A DNA stretch of 64,000 nt from Pseudomonas sp. JQ170C (GCF_035581345.1 NZ_CP141608.1:2386501-2450500), one strand, 5' to 3'; positions 1 through 7,873 are shown, counted from the stretch's first letter. The notes: generated by a model from the letters alone, not told the origin. Translations and numbers: made by a program.

Positions 1-563
1 CGCAGGCGGTCTGGCAGGCGGTTGACCACAAAGCGGGTACCCAGCACGCGGACCTGTGCCAGGCCGCCGTCGATGACGAAGGGCCGCTCTGGCTGGCGGG
101 CCACCGAGAAAATGGCCTCGCCGCGCAGGAGTTCGACCTGACGCAGGTTATGGTCGAAATGCAGGTGCAGGTGGGTATCGGCATCGAGCATCAGTTCCGT
201 TCCGTCACGCAACTGCTGCACCTGCCGCTCACCGATGCCGGTCGCCAGATGAAGCTGCAGCGCACCGTAGCGGTGGGTATGCCAACCAAACGCGCCAGCC
301 ACCGTCAGCAACACCGCCAGTACGCTGCCGTGGAGCAGCCGCCGGCGCGGTCGCTGACGGTTCTGTTCCATGGCCTGGGCCAGCGCTTGGCTGCGGCGGG
401 TGCAGGAAAAGTCGCCCCACAGCTCGGCCAGTTCACGGTATTCGCTCTGGTGGAGCGGGTCGGCAGCCAGCCAGGTCTCGAACTGCGCGCGTTCAGGATG
501 GTCGGCAGCAGCGTTGTACAGGCGCGCGAACCACAGCGCGGCCTGCTCGCGAGCGGTACTCAT
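1..563 (-). CDS. FecR-type anti-sigma regulator (3' part beyond the window)
   Basis: Membrane anti-sigma/sigma-modulator of the FecR family; it would relay receptor status from the periplasm to the ECF sigma factor encoded just upstream. Only the first 187 codons are visible. The N-terminal cytoplasmic part (about residues 1-75) has the FecR_N look (ALWFARLYN, FETWLAADP). A basic stretch RPRRR is followed by one membrane segment (about 79-96). The periplasmic FecR domain starts near residue 105 with LRDGTELMLDADT, LLRGEAIFSVA and LGTRFVV. The ATG (561-563) overlaps the sigma stop by 4 bases (ATGA), indicating translational coupling. No receptor gene is visible; it is probably off the left edge. 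The family call is secure; the signal sensed is unknown. Confidence 0.9.
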   Translation of the reverse strand, partial: MSTAREQAALWFARLYNAAADHPERAQFETWLAADPLHQSEYRELAELWGDFSCTRRSQALAQAMEQNRQRPRRRLLHGSVLAVLLTVAGAFGWHTHRYGALQLHLATGIGERQVQQLRDGTELMLDADTHLHLHFDHNLRQVELLRGEAIFSVARQPERPFVIDGGLAQVRVLGTRFVVNRLPDRL

Positions 564-1057
564 GGGCCCAGCAGTTCGCGGGCGTTGCGCAGGTCGACCA
601 GGGCGCGGGCCATGTGCCGTTCAACCATGTTCAGGGTGATACCCAACTGCTGGGCGATCTCGCTCTGCGCGCAACCTTCGATGCGCGCCAGCCAGAAGAC
701 CTCGCGGCAGCGCGGTGGCAGGCAGTCGAGGATGCGCTGCAAGGCGATCAGCCGCTGCTGGACGTCCAGCAGGTGTTCGGCGGACGGGGCGAAGTGCGTG
801 TCGTCGGACTCTTCATGGTGCTCAGGCAGTGGTTGCACACGGGCGTTGCGGCGGAAATGGTCGACCAGCACCGATTGGGCGACCTGCCTGAGGTAGGCGT
901 TGGGCTGGGTCAATGGCTGGGCGGGGCGGGCCAGCGCGAAACGCAGGAACGCGTCATGCAGCACGTCATAGGCGCGTTGCACGCATCGGGTCTGGCGACT
1001 GAGACTGAGCAGCAGGTCACTGTAGGCCCAGCGCAGATCGATGTCCTGCCAGTTCAC
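560..1057 (-). CDS. ECF sigma-70 factor, FecI family
   Basis: RNA polymerase sigma factor that would direct transcription of an iron-uptake (TonB receptor) gene when released by the FecR partner. About 165 residues, normal for FecI. Region 2 is seen in YDVLHDAFLRFALA and NAYLRQVAQSVLVDHFRR; region 4 is seen in LPPRCREVFWLARIEG followed by the helix-turn-helix SEIAQQLGITLNMVERHMA. The GTG at 1055-1057 is chosen because region 2 begins about ten residues later, as in relatives; the frame stays open upstream to a TTG at 1144. Neither start has a good Shine-Dalgarno, so the 5' end is uncertain. It overlaps the following fecR-like gene by 4 bases. Confidence 0.85.
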   Translation of the reverse strand: MNWQDIDLRWAYSDLLLSLSRQTRCVQRAYDVLHDAFLRFALARPAQPLTQPNAYLRQVAQSVLVDHFRRNARVQPLPEHHEESDDTHFAPSAEHLLDVQQRLIALQRILDCLPPRCREVFWLARIEGCAQSEIAQQLGITLNMVERHMARALVDLRNARELLGP

Positions 1058-1170
1058 CGGCGGGTTTCGCAGACTGGCGGGGTGGAGGGGACAATCGGCA
1101 CGATCGGCTGCTCTCTGATACGACCGGGCTGGTCGCGGCAGCAAGCTTAATTATTTGTCAATTCCAAGTA

Positions 1171-1189
1171 AATAAGAAGTATTACTATT
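1171..1189. promoter_or_regulatory. Possible Fur box upstream of the ECF sigma gene
   Basis: The 19 bases AATAAGAAGTATTACTATT are A/T-rich and roughly palindromic in an otherwise GC-rich region. They match the 19-bp Fur consensus at about 11 positions by eye and lie 114 bases or more upstream of the proposed sigma start. FecI-type genes are commonly iron-repressed by Fur. The match is moderate and was judged by hand only. Confidence 0.35.
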
Positions 1190-1227
1190 TGTGCTTGTCT
1201 AGACAAAATGCGTCGCAGTCATATCCT

Positions 1228-1297
1228 GTAGGAGCGGGCTTACCCCGCGATAGCGATGTAGCTGTAAGGTCGCTACGCGGGGCAAGCCCGCTCCTAC
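1228..1297. repeat. Paired inverted REP element
   Basis: Two head-to-head copies of the Pseudomonas REP core (GAGCGGGCTTACCCCGCG and its complement) are separated by about 25 bases. They lie between the 3' end of the universal stress gene and the sigma gene. The complementary copies can form a hairpin on either strand. The left copy carries TTACCCC instead of TTGCCCC. A third short piece, CTCCTACA, follows at 1301-1308 and contains the complement of the stress gene stop codon. Confidence 0.9.
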
Positions 1298-1303
1298 ACG
1301 CTC

Positions 1304-2179
1304 CTACAGTGACACCAGCACATCACACTGGGATTCGTTGAGCACATGCTTGGTAATGCTGCCGATCAACAGTTCTTCCAGCGCGCTTTCGCCCTGTTTG
1401 CCGATCACGATCAAATCGCAGTCCAGTTCCTGTTCCTGCTCAACGATCCGCCAGGCCGGGTCACCGTGGACCACGATCTGCCGGGCATTGACCAACCCGG
1501 CGGCCTCGCTCAATGCCGCGAGTTTTTCCACGGCGTCTTTCTTGATGACATTGCGGTAGTGGGTGAGGGTGTCCTGGTCGATGTGGGCAAAGCGCATGCT
1601 GCCCTCGAAGGGCGCTTCGTAAACGTGCAGGAGAATGATCTCGGCTTGCGGGGCAACGGACTTCGCCAGCTCGATGGCGCGAAGTGATGAAGGCGAGAAA
1701 TCAACGGGGACCAGCAAGGTGCGGTAGGCATCGCGAGGGGCGTGCTTGACCACCAGCATCGGGCAGAGCATACGGTTGAGCATGCGTTGCACGGTAGAGC
1801 CCAGCAGCAGGCGACGGGCCAGGCTATACCCCTTCGCCCCGCACACCAGCAGGTTGGTGCGTTTGTCCTGCACCACACGGGTGATTTCCGTGGTGACCGA
1901 GCCAGAGGCGACCTGAACGCCAGCGGCGATGTCGTAGCGCTGGAACAGCAGGCTTGCCAGCTCGTGGGTTTTTTCGCTTGCCGTCTCCAGCGCACGATTC
2001 AACAAGTTGTCATCAGGTACCACGACCTGCTTGAGACGCTCGTAGGGTGCCGGGTTGGCGACGTAGAGCAGATCCAGCGAGGCGTTCTGCGCCTTGCTCA
2101 ATTGAGCCGCGCGCTCGGCTGCGTTGCGGGCAGCGCTGGACAGGTCGGTGGCAACCAGGATGTGGTTCAGCGGGGACAT
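1304..2179 (-). CDS. Tandem-domain universal stress protein (UspA family)
   Basis: Cytoplasmic stress protein of 291 residues with two Usp domains, each about 140 residues. Each ends in the ATP-binding signature: GAKGYSLARRLLLGST near residue 130 and GKQGESALEELLIGS near residue 270. Relatives bind ATP and accumulate in stationary phase or oxygen limitation. ATG at 2177-2179 is chosen because AGGAGC sits 6-7 bases upstream; the frame remains open for 40 codons further but that region is not conserved-looking. Its stop codon lies at the edge of the REP pair, which may stabilise the mRNA 3' end. Neighbouring genes on the same strand are separated by more than 130 bases, so it may be monocistronic. 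Confidence 0.92.
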   Translation of the reverse strand: MSPLNHILVATDLSSAARNAAERAAQLSKAQNASLDLLYVANPAPYERLKQVVVPDDNLLNRALETASEKTHELASLLFQRYDIAAGVQVASGSVTTEITRVVQDKRTNLLVCGAKGYSLARRLLLGSTVQRMLNRMLCPMLVVKHAPRDAYRTLLVPVDFSPSSLRAIELAKSVAPQAEIILLHVYEAPFEGSMRFAHIDQDTLTHYRNVIKKDAVEKLAALSEAAGLVNARQIVVHGDPAWRIVEQEQELDCDLIVIGKQGESALEELLIGSITKHVLNESQCDVLVSL

Positions 2180-2317
2180 AAATAGCTCCTTATGCAGTCC
2201 TTGCTTTGAGCCATCCTCTCGCGAACCGCGCCGCGTGTCTTGACCTGGGTCAAGCATGCCGCCCCGTCCCCGTCCTTGAGGCGCCCACAACGGCAACACA
2301 ACGCCCCCAGGGCGTAG

Positions 2318-2530
2318 TCAGCCTTCCCGTGAAATCGGCACGCCCGGGCTGGATTTAGGTCCGGCTGCAGCCCAGACGATTAGCCCCAGCACCGGCACAA
2401 AGACAATGAACACGATCCACAACATCTTGCGGTCCGCCCGGCTTTTGCTGCCGATGATGCGTTTGATGGCCCAGAGTTCGACCAGGGTGATCAGTACCGC
2501 GAGAGAGATCCAGATATGACCGTTTTCCAT
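2318..2530 (-). CDS. Small PLDc_N-type membrane protein
   Basis: A 70-residue inner-membrane protein with two predicted membrane helices: about residues 5-22 (IWISLAVLITLVELWAI) and 39-56 (WIVFIVFVPVLGLIVW). The layout and the tail rich in P, S and G match the phospholipase D N-terminal-like (PLDc_N) family, whose small members have no demonstrated catalytic activity. ATG at 2528-2530 follows GGAGGC with good spacing. It lies 113 bases downstream of the hydrolase stop on the same strand and could share its transcript. The function is unknown. Confidence 0.8.
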   Translation of the reverse strand: MENGHIWISLAVLITLVELWAIKRIIGSKSRADRKMLWIVFIVFVPVLGLIVWAAAGPKSSPGVPISREG

Positions 2531-2643
2531 GTAAGCCTCCAGTAGGTTCTGGGCGTTGGGCTCAGTGAGGCGGTCAGGGTTCATTCTGATAGGGCGGGTG
2601 AAGCGGGGAAGGGGAGCAGGATCATTACCCGCTCCCCCATTGA

Positions 2644-3474
2644 TCAACCTCGAACGAATGCGAGTAGATCGGCGTTGATGGTATCGGCGTGGGTGGTCGG
2701 CATGCCGTGTGGGTAGCCCGAGTAGGTTTTCAGCGTGCTGTTGTGCAACAGCTTGGCTGACAACAGCCCGGAGTTTTCGTAAGGCACGATCTGATCGTCA
2801 TCACCATGCATCACCAGCACGGGGATCGTGATGCGTTTCAAGTCTTCGGTGAAGTCGGTCTGGGAGAAGGCCACGATCCCGTCATAGTGGGCCTTGGCGC
2901 AGCCCATCATGCCTTGGCGCCACCAGTTACGGATGATGCCCTCGGAGGGCTTTGCACCGGGGCGGTTGTAGCCATAGAAAGGCCCGGCTGGCACGTCGTG
3001 ATAGAACTGCGCGCGGTTGGCTTGGAGCTGTGCCTGCAAGTCATCGAACACCGACTTTGGCAGGCCGCCAGGGTTGCCTGGGGTCTGAACCATCAACGGC
3101 GGCACGGCGCTGATAATGGCGGCTTTGGACACACGGTCTTCGCCGTGGCGGGCGATGTAATGAATGACTTCGCCACCGCCGGTGGAATGCCCCACATGCA
3201 CGGCACCCCGCACGCCAAGATGATCGACCACGGCCGCGACGTCGTCGGCGTAGTGATCCATGTCGTGCCCGTCCCACACCTGGCTGGACCGCCCGTGGCC
3301 CCGCCGGTCGTATGCAACTACCCGGTAGCCGTTGGCCAGGAAAAACAGCAACTGCGCATCCCAGTCGTCGGAACTGAGCGGCCATCCGTGATGAAAGAAA
3401 ATGACCTGGGCATCGCGCGGGCCCCAGTCCTTGTAAAAGATCTCAACACCGTCCTGCGTAGTGACATACCCCAT
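2644..3474 (-). CDS. Alpha/beta hydrolase, non-haem chloroperoxidase type
   Basis: A 276-residue alpha/beta hydrolase resembling cofactor-free haloperoxidases/esterases. The nucleophile elbow is GHSTGGG (Ser near residue 96), the oxyanion region is HHGWPLSSDDW, the acid is in MHGDDDQIVP, and the catalytic His is in YPHGMPTTH. Such enzymes hydrolyse small esters and can make peracids from acetate and peroxide; the physiological substrate is usually unknown. ATG at 3472-3474 has CGGGAGATG upstream; a longer frame to 3579 is open but lacks family similarity. No signal peptide is seen, so it is cytoplasmic. It neighbours the stress protein, which would fit an oxidative-stress role, but this is inference. 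Confidence 0.9.
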   Translation of the reverse strand: MGYVTTQDGVEIFYKDWGPRDAQVIFFHHGWPLSSDDWDAQLLFFLANGYRVVAYDRRGHGRSSQVWDGHDMDHYADDVAAVVDHLGVRGAVHVGHSTGGGEVIHYIARHGEDRVSKAAIISAVPPLMVQTPGNPGGLPKSVFDDLQAQLQANRAQFYHDVPAGPFYGYNRPGAKPSEGIIRNWWRQGMMGCAKAHYDGIVAFSQTDFTEDLKRITIPVLVMHGDDDQIVPYENSGLLSAKLLHNSTLKTYSGYPHGMPTTHADTINADLLAFVRG

Positions 3475-3623
3475 GTTCGCATCTCCCGAATGAAATGGAG
3501 GCCATGACCAGGAGCGTGTCCCGATCGCGTCTTTTTTTGAACAAAGTGCAGCCCAGCCTGAAGTCAGCTTGAAGGTCATCGGTCTTTTTGGGTGGACTAT
3601 GAGAATAGGCGAATTGGCGAAAG

Positions 3624-3646
3624 GTAGGAGCGGGCTTGCCCCGCGA
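3624..3646. repeat. Single REP element
   Basis: One copy of the Pseudomonas REP core (GAGCGGGCTTGCCCCGCG) lies in the gap of about 335 bases between the hydrolase start (3474) and the unknown gene ending at 3810. No inverted partner is seen nearby. Apart from this repeat and the terminator at 3766-3793, nothing recognisable was found in the gap. Confidence 0.88.
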
Positions 3647-3765
3647 GAGGCCGGTGCTGCTTTGCAGCCGATCAGCGGCTACAAACTGCAGGCCAGGCCG
3701 GAAATGTCACGAATTCGGATCGACGGTTTCAATTTCTCGACAGAGATCATTTGACTGAGCCAAAG

Positions 3766-3793
3766 AAAGCCCCGGCCTGAGCCGGGGGCTTTT
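3766..3793 (-). terminator. Rho-independent terminator after the two-gene unknown operon
   Basis: The stem AAGCCCCGGC/GCCGGGGGCTT has a 4-base loop and is followed on the minus strand by TTTCTTT. It lies 17 bases beyond the stop of the gene at 3810-4457 and would end that transcript. Confidence 0.85.
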
Positions 3794-3809
3794 GGATGCT
3801 GTGTGGATC

Positions 3810-4457
3810 TTAGGTGCGTGGAGCCAACTTTCCGAAGATAGGGTTATCCGACACCCACGATTCAAACCGCATACGCATGATAGTGCGTTGGATAAAGCTC
3901 AGCCGGCTATCACGCTCGAGGCTTGCATAGATCACACCACTTGGCAGGATGCCACGCTTGTAAGTCGTGAACTCAATGTGATCAAAGTCGGTGATCGCAA
4001 CGTTAAACGCCATGCAGCCTTTGCCAGCGCTCGTGAAGGTGAGCATGCCTCTCTGCATATGCAGGTTCTCAGGGTTGAGTCCTACGCTGTTAGAGGTGGT
4101 TCTAACACCTTTCAGCTCGCAGAAGCCGTCCTTGAACCTCCAGTGATCCTCGCTCACAACGAAGTTGTCTTGTAGGCCCAGCGACTTGAGAACCTGGACG
4201 TCTTTGCCATCAAACGCCAATCGAACACCCGTATTGTTTTCGACTTGAGGCCGCTTGTTGATAACGAAGCCACCTTCCAACATGTCCAGGGTCATGGTCG
4301 CGTCGATAGGGTTGGCTTTCCCGCCATTGATGATTGCGACACTACCGGTAAAACGGTCATCGATAGGGTTACGGATGAAGCCCGTCACAACTTCGGCGAT
4401 GAGCCAAAATCCGATAACAACCGAAGCCGCCTGCTTGAATGTACGCTTCTTGATCAC
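3810..4457 (-). CDS. Unknown protein with one N-terminal membrane anchor
   Basis: A 215-residue protein not assigned to a family. Residues 1-10 are basic (MIKKRTFKQ) and are followed by one hydrophobic segment at about 11-27 (VVIGFWLIAEVVTGF), read as a signal anchor. The remainder is soluble and mixed alpha/beta, with two cysteines (FCELKG and GKGCMAF) that could form a periplasmic disulfide. Its ATG overlaps the stop of the upstream membrane gene by 4 bases (ATGA), so the two are co-translated. Base composition is lower in GC than the flanking core genes, which together with the adjacent IS element suggests an acquired or fast-evolving patch. Confidence 0.7.
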   Translation of the reverse strand: MIKKRTFKQAASVVIGFWLIAEVVTGFIRNPIDDRFTGSVAIINGGKANPIDATMTLDMLEGGFVINKRPQVENNTGVRLAFDGKDVQVLKSLGLQDNFVVSEDHWRFKDGFCELKGVRTTSNSVGLNPENLHMQRGMLTFTSAGKGCMAFNVAITDFDHIEFTTYKRGILPSGVIYASLERDSRLSFIQRTIMRMRFESWVSDNPIFGKLAPRT

Positions 4458-4813
4458 TGTACTTGGGCCCTTGCTTGGCGGTTAAAACGAGCATCAACTT
4501 TGTCGACAAAAGGCGGGCTGACAAAAGCGAAAAAGACGAAAGTCAAGATCACGCCGATGTGTTCCCAGAGCATCTCGCCAGCCATTACTGCCAGAGAGCT
4601 AGTTGCTGGTAACAGTTGAGCGACATATGTCACTACATAGCAAAGTGGGTGTGCCAAAGCATAAGGAAAATAAAACATATCCTGCATTGCACCTTGAACC
4701 ACTCCTCGCGCTTCTTCGTAGCCAATGCCGTCGACAAAGCCTGCAAGGATGAACGCGGGAGCCATTACCAGCACCATCAGCGCAAACCATAATACTCTAT
4801 ACAGCTGCCCCAC
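4454..4813 (-). CDS. Unknown small multi-pass membrane protein
   Basis: A 119-residue protein with about three hydrophobic segments: residues 7-27 (LWFALMVLVMAPAFILAGF), about 50-75 (YALAHPLCYVVTYVAQLL with the following residues) and 85-103 (GVILTFVFFAFVSPPF). The C-terminus is basic (DARFNRQARAQ). AGGAGG lies about 8 bases upstream of the ATG (4811-4813). It is the first gene of a two-gene operon with the anchored protein at 3810-4457. No family was recognised. The pairing of a membrane protein with an anchored partner suggests an envelope complex, but nothing more can be said. Confidence 0.65.
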   Translation of the reverse strand: MGQLYRVLWFALMVLVMAPAFILAGFVDGIGYEEARGVVQGAMQDMFYFPYALAHPLCYVVTYVAQLLPATSSLAVMAGEMLWEHIGVILTFVFFAFVSPPFVDKVDARFNRQARAQVQ

Positions 4814-5079
4814 TTGACCTCCTAGTCAGCAATGATGGCTAAATGATATCTTTGCGGATGAATCGTAAAGCCTTTCCACATAAAAGTCACTAAGACATAC
4901 GGGCTAGAGCCTTGCAGTTCATGCTTAAAATATCCTAATGAGCATCAAGTGTTATGTGTCGTCGAATGCCGACAGCTAGAACATCAACTACCCCGATCCC
5001 CGGAAAATCAATTCTGCATCCTCAGCAGAGGGTTTGCTGTAAACAGATAATATCTATAAGCTGAATCGCCCCGGGTTTT

Positions 5080-5961
5080 CTAGACACCTTGCAAGCTCTT
5101 TGCGTAACGCTTTTCAAACTCTATCGGTGACAGCTGATTGTTGAAGCCATGCCTGCGTTTTGCGTTGTAGAACATCTCGATGTAATCGAACACATCACTA
5201 CGAGCGTCATCCCGCGTGGTGTAGATTTTCCGCTTGATTCGCTCCCGTTTTAGAAGCTGGAAAAAGCTCTCGGCCACAGCATTGTCATGACAGTTGCCTC
5301 GGCGACTCATACTGGCAACCAAATTGTTTGCCCTCAAAAAACTGCGCCAATCGGAGCTACTGTACTGGCTGCCTTGGTCGGAGTGAACCATCACCTCCTG
5401 CTTCGGTTTTCGTCTCCACACCGCCATTAATAACGCATCAATGGCCAAATCACTGGTCATCTGCGGCTTCATTGACCAGCCAACGACCTGACGCGAAAAC
5501 AGATCCAGCACCACAGCCAAATACAACCAGCCCTCATACGTACGAATGTAGGTGATGTCAGTGACCCAAACTTTGTTGGGCTCTACGACATCGAACTGGC
5601 GCTTCAGCAAATTGGGTGAGGCGACCGCTGGCTTACCGCCGTGCTTTCCAGGGCGTCGTCGATATCCTGTCTGAGAGCGCAGACCTTCGAGACGCATCAG
5701 CCTCGCCACACGATGCCGACCACAATCCTCACCAACCTCGCGCAGATCATCATGGATTTTGCGATAGCCATAAACTCCGCCGCTCTCAAACCATGAATGC
5801 TTGATCAAACCCAGCAATCGCTGGTCGTCTTTGGCGCGTGCAGATTGCGGCTCAGACAACCAGGCGTAATAACCACTGGGATGGACCTTCAGCGTCAGGC
5901 AAAGCCGTCGTATGGAATAGTCGCCCGCTCGCTGCTTGATAAAGGCGTACTTCAGCCGCAC
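5080..5961 (-). CDS. IS3-family transposase OrfB (integrase catalytic part)
   Basis: DDE transposase catalytic region of 293 codons. An HTH_21-like N-terminal part (residues 40-100, GVYGYRKIHDDL) precedes the rve integrase core. The catalytic acids are in WVTDITYI, in VVLDLFSRQVVGWSM (second strand), in MVHSDQGSQYSS, and the Glu in NAVAESFFQLLKRE. The C-terminal rve_3 signature is YNAKRRHG...LSPIEF. The frame starts with GTG at 5959-5961 but has no ribosome site of its own; it is expected to be made as an OrfAB fusion by -1 frameshifting at the A6G run in orfA. The catalytic residues all appear intact. Confidence 0.95.
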   Translation of the reverse strand: MRLKYAFIKQRAGDYSIRRLCLTLKVHPSGYYAWLSEPQSARAKDDQRLLGLIKHSWFESGGVYGYRKIHDDLREVGEDCGRHRVARLMRLEGLRSQTGYRRRPGKHGGKPAVASPNLLKRQFDVVEPNKVWVTDITYIRTYEGWLYLAVVLDLFSRQVVGWSMKPQMTSDLAIDALLMAVWRRKPKQEVMVHSDQGSQYSSSDWRSFLRANNLVASMSRRGNCHDNAVAESFFQLLKRERIKRKIYTTRDDARSDVFDYIEMFYNAKRRHGFNNQLSPIEFEKRYAKSLQGV

Positions 5962-6230
5962 TCCTTGGCAAAGTACGCGGCGGCCTTTTTTAATATGTCT
6001 CGCTCTTCGGTGACCCGCTTGAGCTCCGCTCGCAGGCGACGCAGTTCAGCGTGCTGATCATCGTCCTGCTGCCGCTCTTCTTGAGGTTTGCTGTAGCGCT
6101 TTATCCAGGCATAGAGGCTATGTGTCGACACACCAAGACGTGCTGCCACATCAGCGACAGGCAGCTTCTTTTCAGTCACTTGATTGACCGCTTGGATTTT
6201 GAATTCTTCGGGGTAACGCGGGTTGCTCAT
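5952..6230 (-). CDS. IS3-family transposase OrfA (DNA-binding part)
   Basis: A 92-residue HTH_Tnp_1 protein. It has YPEEFKIQAV at the N-terminus, the helix-turn-helix VADVAARLGVSTHSLYAWIKRY, and a C-terminal leucine-zipper-like segment (ELRRLRAELKRVTEERDILKKAA). It binds the inverted repeats. AGGAGG precedes the ATG. The sequence TTAAAAAAG in codons for ILKK provides the -1 slippery site: shifting there runs directly into the orfB frame (GRRVLCQGVRLKYAF). OrfA stops at 5952 if no shift occurs. Confidence 0.94.
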   Translation of the reverse strand: MSNPRYPEEFKIQAVNQVTEKKLPVADVAARLGVSTHSLYAWIKRYSKPQEERQQDDDQHAELRRLRAELKRVTEERDILKKAAAYFAKECG

Positions 6231-6478
6231 GGAACCTCCTAATTGGCCTCAGTTTAAGGCAAAGAGGTGTCTACGAAACCCGGGGCGATTCAAGCCTCCA
6301 TCGCGAGTGCGATAGCATAAATTGCAAAATCTACGACTGATCTTTTGTAGTACCCCTTCACGTGAGGCGCTGAACAGTTTCCGACATGCCAACACCCATT
6401 CGGCGTCCTTATAGCTGTCGGAGTGTTTGTCGTCACACGGCGTTGTCAGTGGCTCGTGGGCAGTGATAGCTTGCGACC

Positions 6479-6955
6479 ATGATAAAACCTGTGTTCGATC
6501 ATGACTTTTCACGCGTAACCCGTGAGCACTACATCACGGGCAAAGCTGCGGTCAACTTTCCCACTCCAGGTGTTACTACGGGAGGCTGGCATTTCATGTC
6601 GTACTGGAATCGTGATTCAGGTGTGTGCAAGGTCTCCCTCGCTGGCATCCATTTTCCGGAAACCACATCCTTCTTCGGTGACGATGGGATCGTGGATGTC
6701 ACTCAGGTGCTGTCTGAGCGTGGCTGGCATGCTAAAGGGAAAGTCATCTGGATGGCTGATCACTTCAGAGCGGCAGCAGACATGGTCGTCCGATGGGCGA
6801 TGAGTGAGTCGCGACACTGCAATGTTGATATGGATGACTGGTTCCCCGCTGAGGAAGATAGGCTGCGGTTTCTCAATCTCCTAGCCACCGCTTTGCCAGA
6901 ACTTCAGGCACTGGGACAGTCAGAGAAAGTCGAGCGTTGGTTGCTTAGTCAGTGA
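6479..6955 (+). CDS. Unknown cytoplasmic protein
   Basis: A 158-residue protein, not assigned to a family. It has no signal peptide or membrane segment and is rich in aromatic residues. Notable motifs are TPGVTTGGWHFMSYWNRDSGV (split here as TPGVTTGGWHF and MSYWNRD), GIHFPETTSFFGD and a helical C-terminal part from about residue 95 (IWMADHFRAAADMVVRWA) ending in LPELQALG. No good Shine-Dalgarno precedes ATG 6479, so an internal start is possible. It lies 186 bases right of the IS3 element and has lower GC than core genes. It is considered real because codon usage is consistent over the full length and no competing frame exists. Confidence 0.6.
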   Translation: MIKPVFDHDFSRVTREHYITGKAAVNFPTPGVTTGGWHFMSYWNRDSGVCKVSLAGIHFPETTSFFGDDGIVDVTQVLSERGWHAKGKVIWMADHFRAAADMVVRWAMSESRHCNVDMDDWFPAEEDRLRFLNLLATALPELQALGQSEKVERWLLSQ

Positions 6956-7157
6956 CTCAGGCAGGATTTCGGGGCGCTGACTTTGATGTAGCACCTACCA
7001 TGGGTCTCAATGAAAATATCGGCGACTAAAACCCAGGTCTCATCCGAGAGCTCGTAACGCTTCGCCATCACCTCAATAAACCAAGCCGTCGGTCACCTAC
7101 AGCCCTCCTTTTTCCCCAAGGGTTCAAACTGCGAGATGCGACTCTAAACGGAGGCGT

Positions 7158-7475
7158 ATGACAATGAGTATCACCATACGAAGCGCGATGACCTTTTTCC
7201 TACTTACGGCATCGTGCATGACAGCGTTTGCAGACTCCTACGACGCTGTCGACGACGAATCTGGGTATGCCCAGACAGTCGGGAGAAATGGTTCACACTC
7301 GATGCATCCCAACGCGCCTATAGCAGCCGCGCAATTCGCTGACAATGACGCGTTTGGATATACCCAGATAGTCGGGAGAAATGGTTCACACTCGATGCAT
7401 CCCAACGCACCTGTAACAGCCGAGCATTTCGCTGGTGATGACGTACAGGTGTTACAGCAAACTGGAGCTGAATAA
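7158..7475 (+). CDS. Small secreted protein with two near-identical repeats
   Basis: A 105-residue protein with a Sec signal peptide (hydrophobic AMTFFLLTASCMTAFA, cleavage likely after AFA near residue 25). The mature part is two copies of a 31-residue unit with the invariant core VGRNGSHSMHPNAP, first at about residues 42-55 and again at 73-86, flanked by acidic DDE/DND/GDD. The DNA of the two units is almost identical over about 50 bases (7269-7319 and 7362-7411, 93 bases apart). GGAG lies 4 bases before ATG 7158; ATG 7164 is also possible. The His, Ser, Met and Asp content suggests metal or surface binding. The function is unknown. Confidence 0.75.
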   Translation: MTMSITIRSAMTFFLLTASCMTAFADSYDAVDDESGYAQTVGRNGSHSMHPNAPIAAAQFADNDAFGYTQIVGRNGSHSMHPNAPVTAEHFAGDDVQVLQQTGAE

Positions 7476-7873
7476 CCGGAGGCTCCCAGGAGCACCTGAG
7501 ACCACCGCATGAGTGCTCGAAGCCCGCAGCCGCCAACGGCCATTGCTGGAGTGACAATCTTCCAGCATGGCACCCAACAATCCGGCCTTCGCGGGCTTCG
7601 ATCACTCGAGGTTCAACGTCCAACGTCGGTCGCATTGGCGGTGCTCGCTGGCAAACGGGATTCAATCGTTTCCATCCAACTCGTGCATAGGCAATTGCCG
7701 GCTGTTTACCGTTGTATTTCCTGTGCGCGATCTGCGCAGCCAGAACGCGTTGTCTCCTACTGCTGATGTCAGCCCCTCGATAGAAGCCGCAATCAATCCC
7801 GAGCAATCTTGTCTTTTGCCAAGGCTTAGGGCAGGGTCGATTCCACTGACATCTCTGCCAAAGGAGTCACCCC
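7476..7873. other. Intergenic region without a recognised gene
   Basis: About 400 bases lie between the repeat protein and the aminotransferase. Short frames on both strands (for example 7567-7905 on the plus strand) have no ribosome site or family similarity and overlap one another. The stretch presumably holds the aminotransferase promoter, but no clear promoter elements or hairpins were identified. Confidence 0.5.

Larger units (their letters stand above)
5062..6292 (-). mobile_element. Complete IS3-family insertion sequence
   Basis: This is a 1231-bp element. Its terminal inverted repeats are 28 bp, with 26 matching positions: 5062-5089 (TGAATCGCCCCGGGTTTTCT...) and the complement at 6265-6292. 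The flanking bases AGC at 5059-5061 and AGC at 6293-6295 form a 3-bp target duplication, as usual for IS3. It carries orfA (5952-6230) and orfB (5080-5961) in overlapping frames with an A6G slippery site at 5985-5991. Both ends, both genes and the duplication are intact, so the insertion may be recent and active. Removing it joins a short minus-strand reading frame across the site. Confidence 0.95.

Noticed and set aside
6249..6512. 87-residue minus-strand frame crossing the right end of the IS element
   Set aside because: It spans the IS inverted repeat boundary, overlaps the plus-strand gene start and has no ribosome site.
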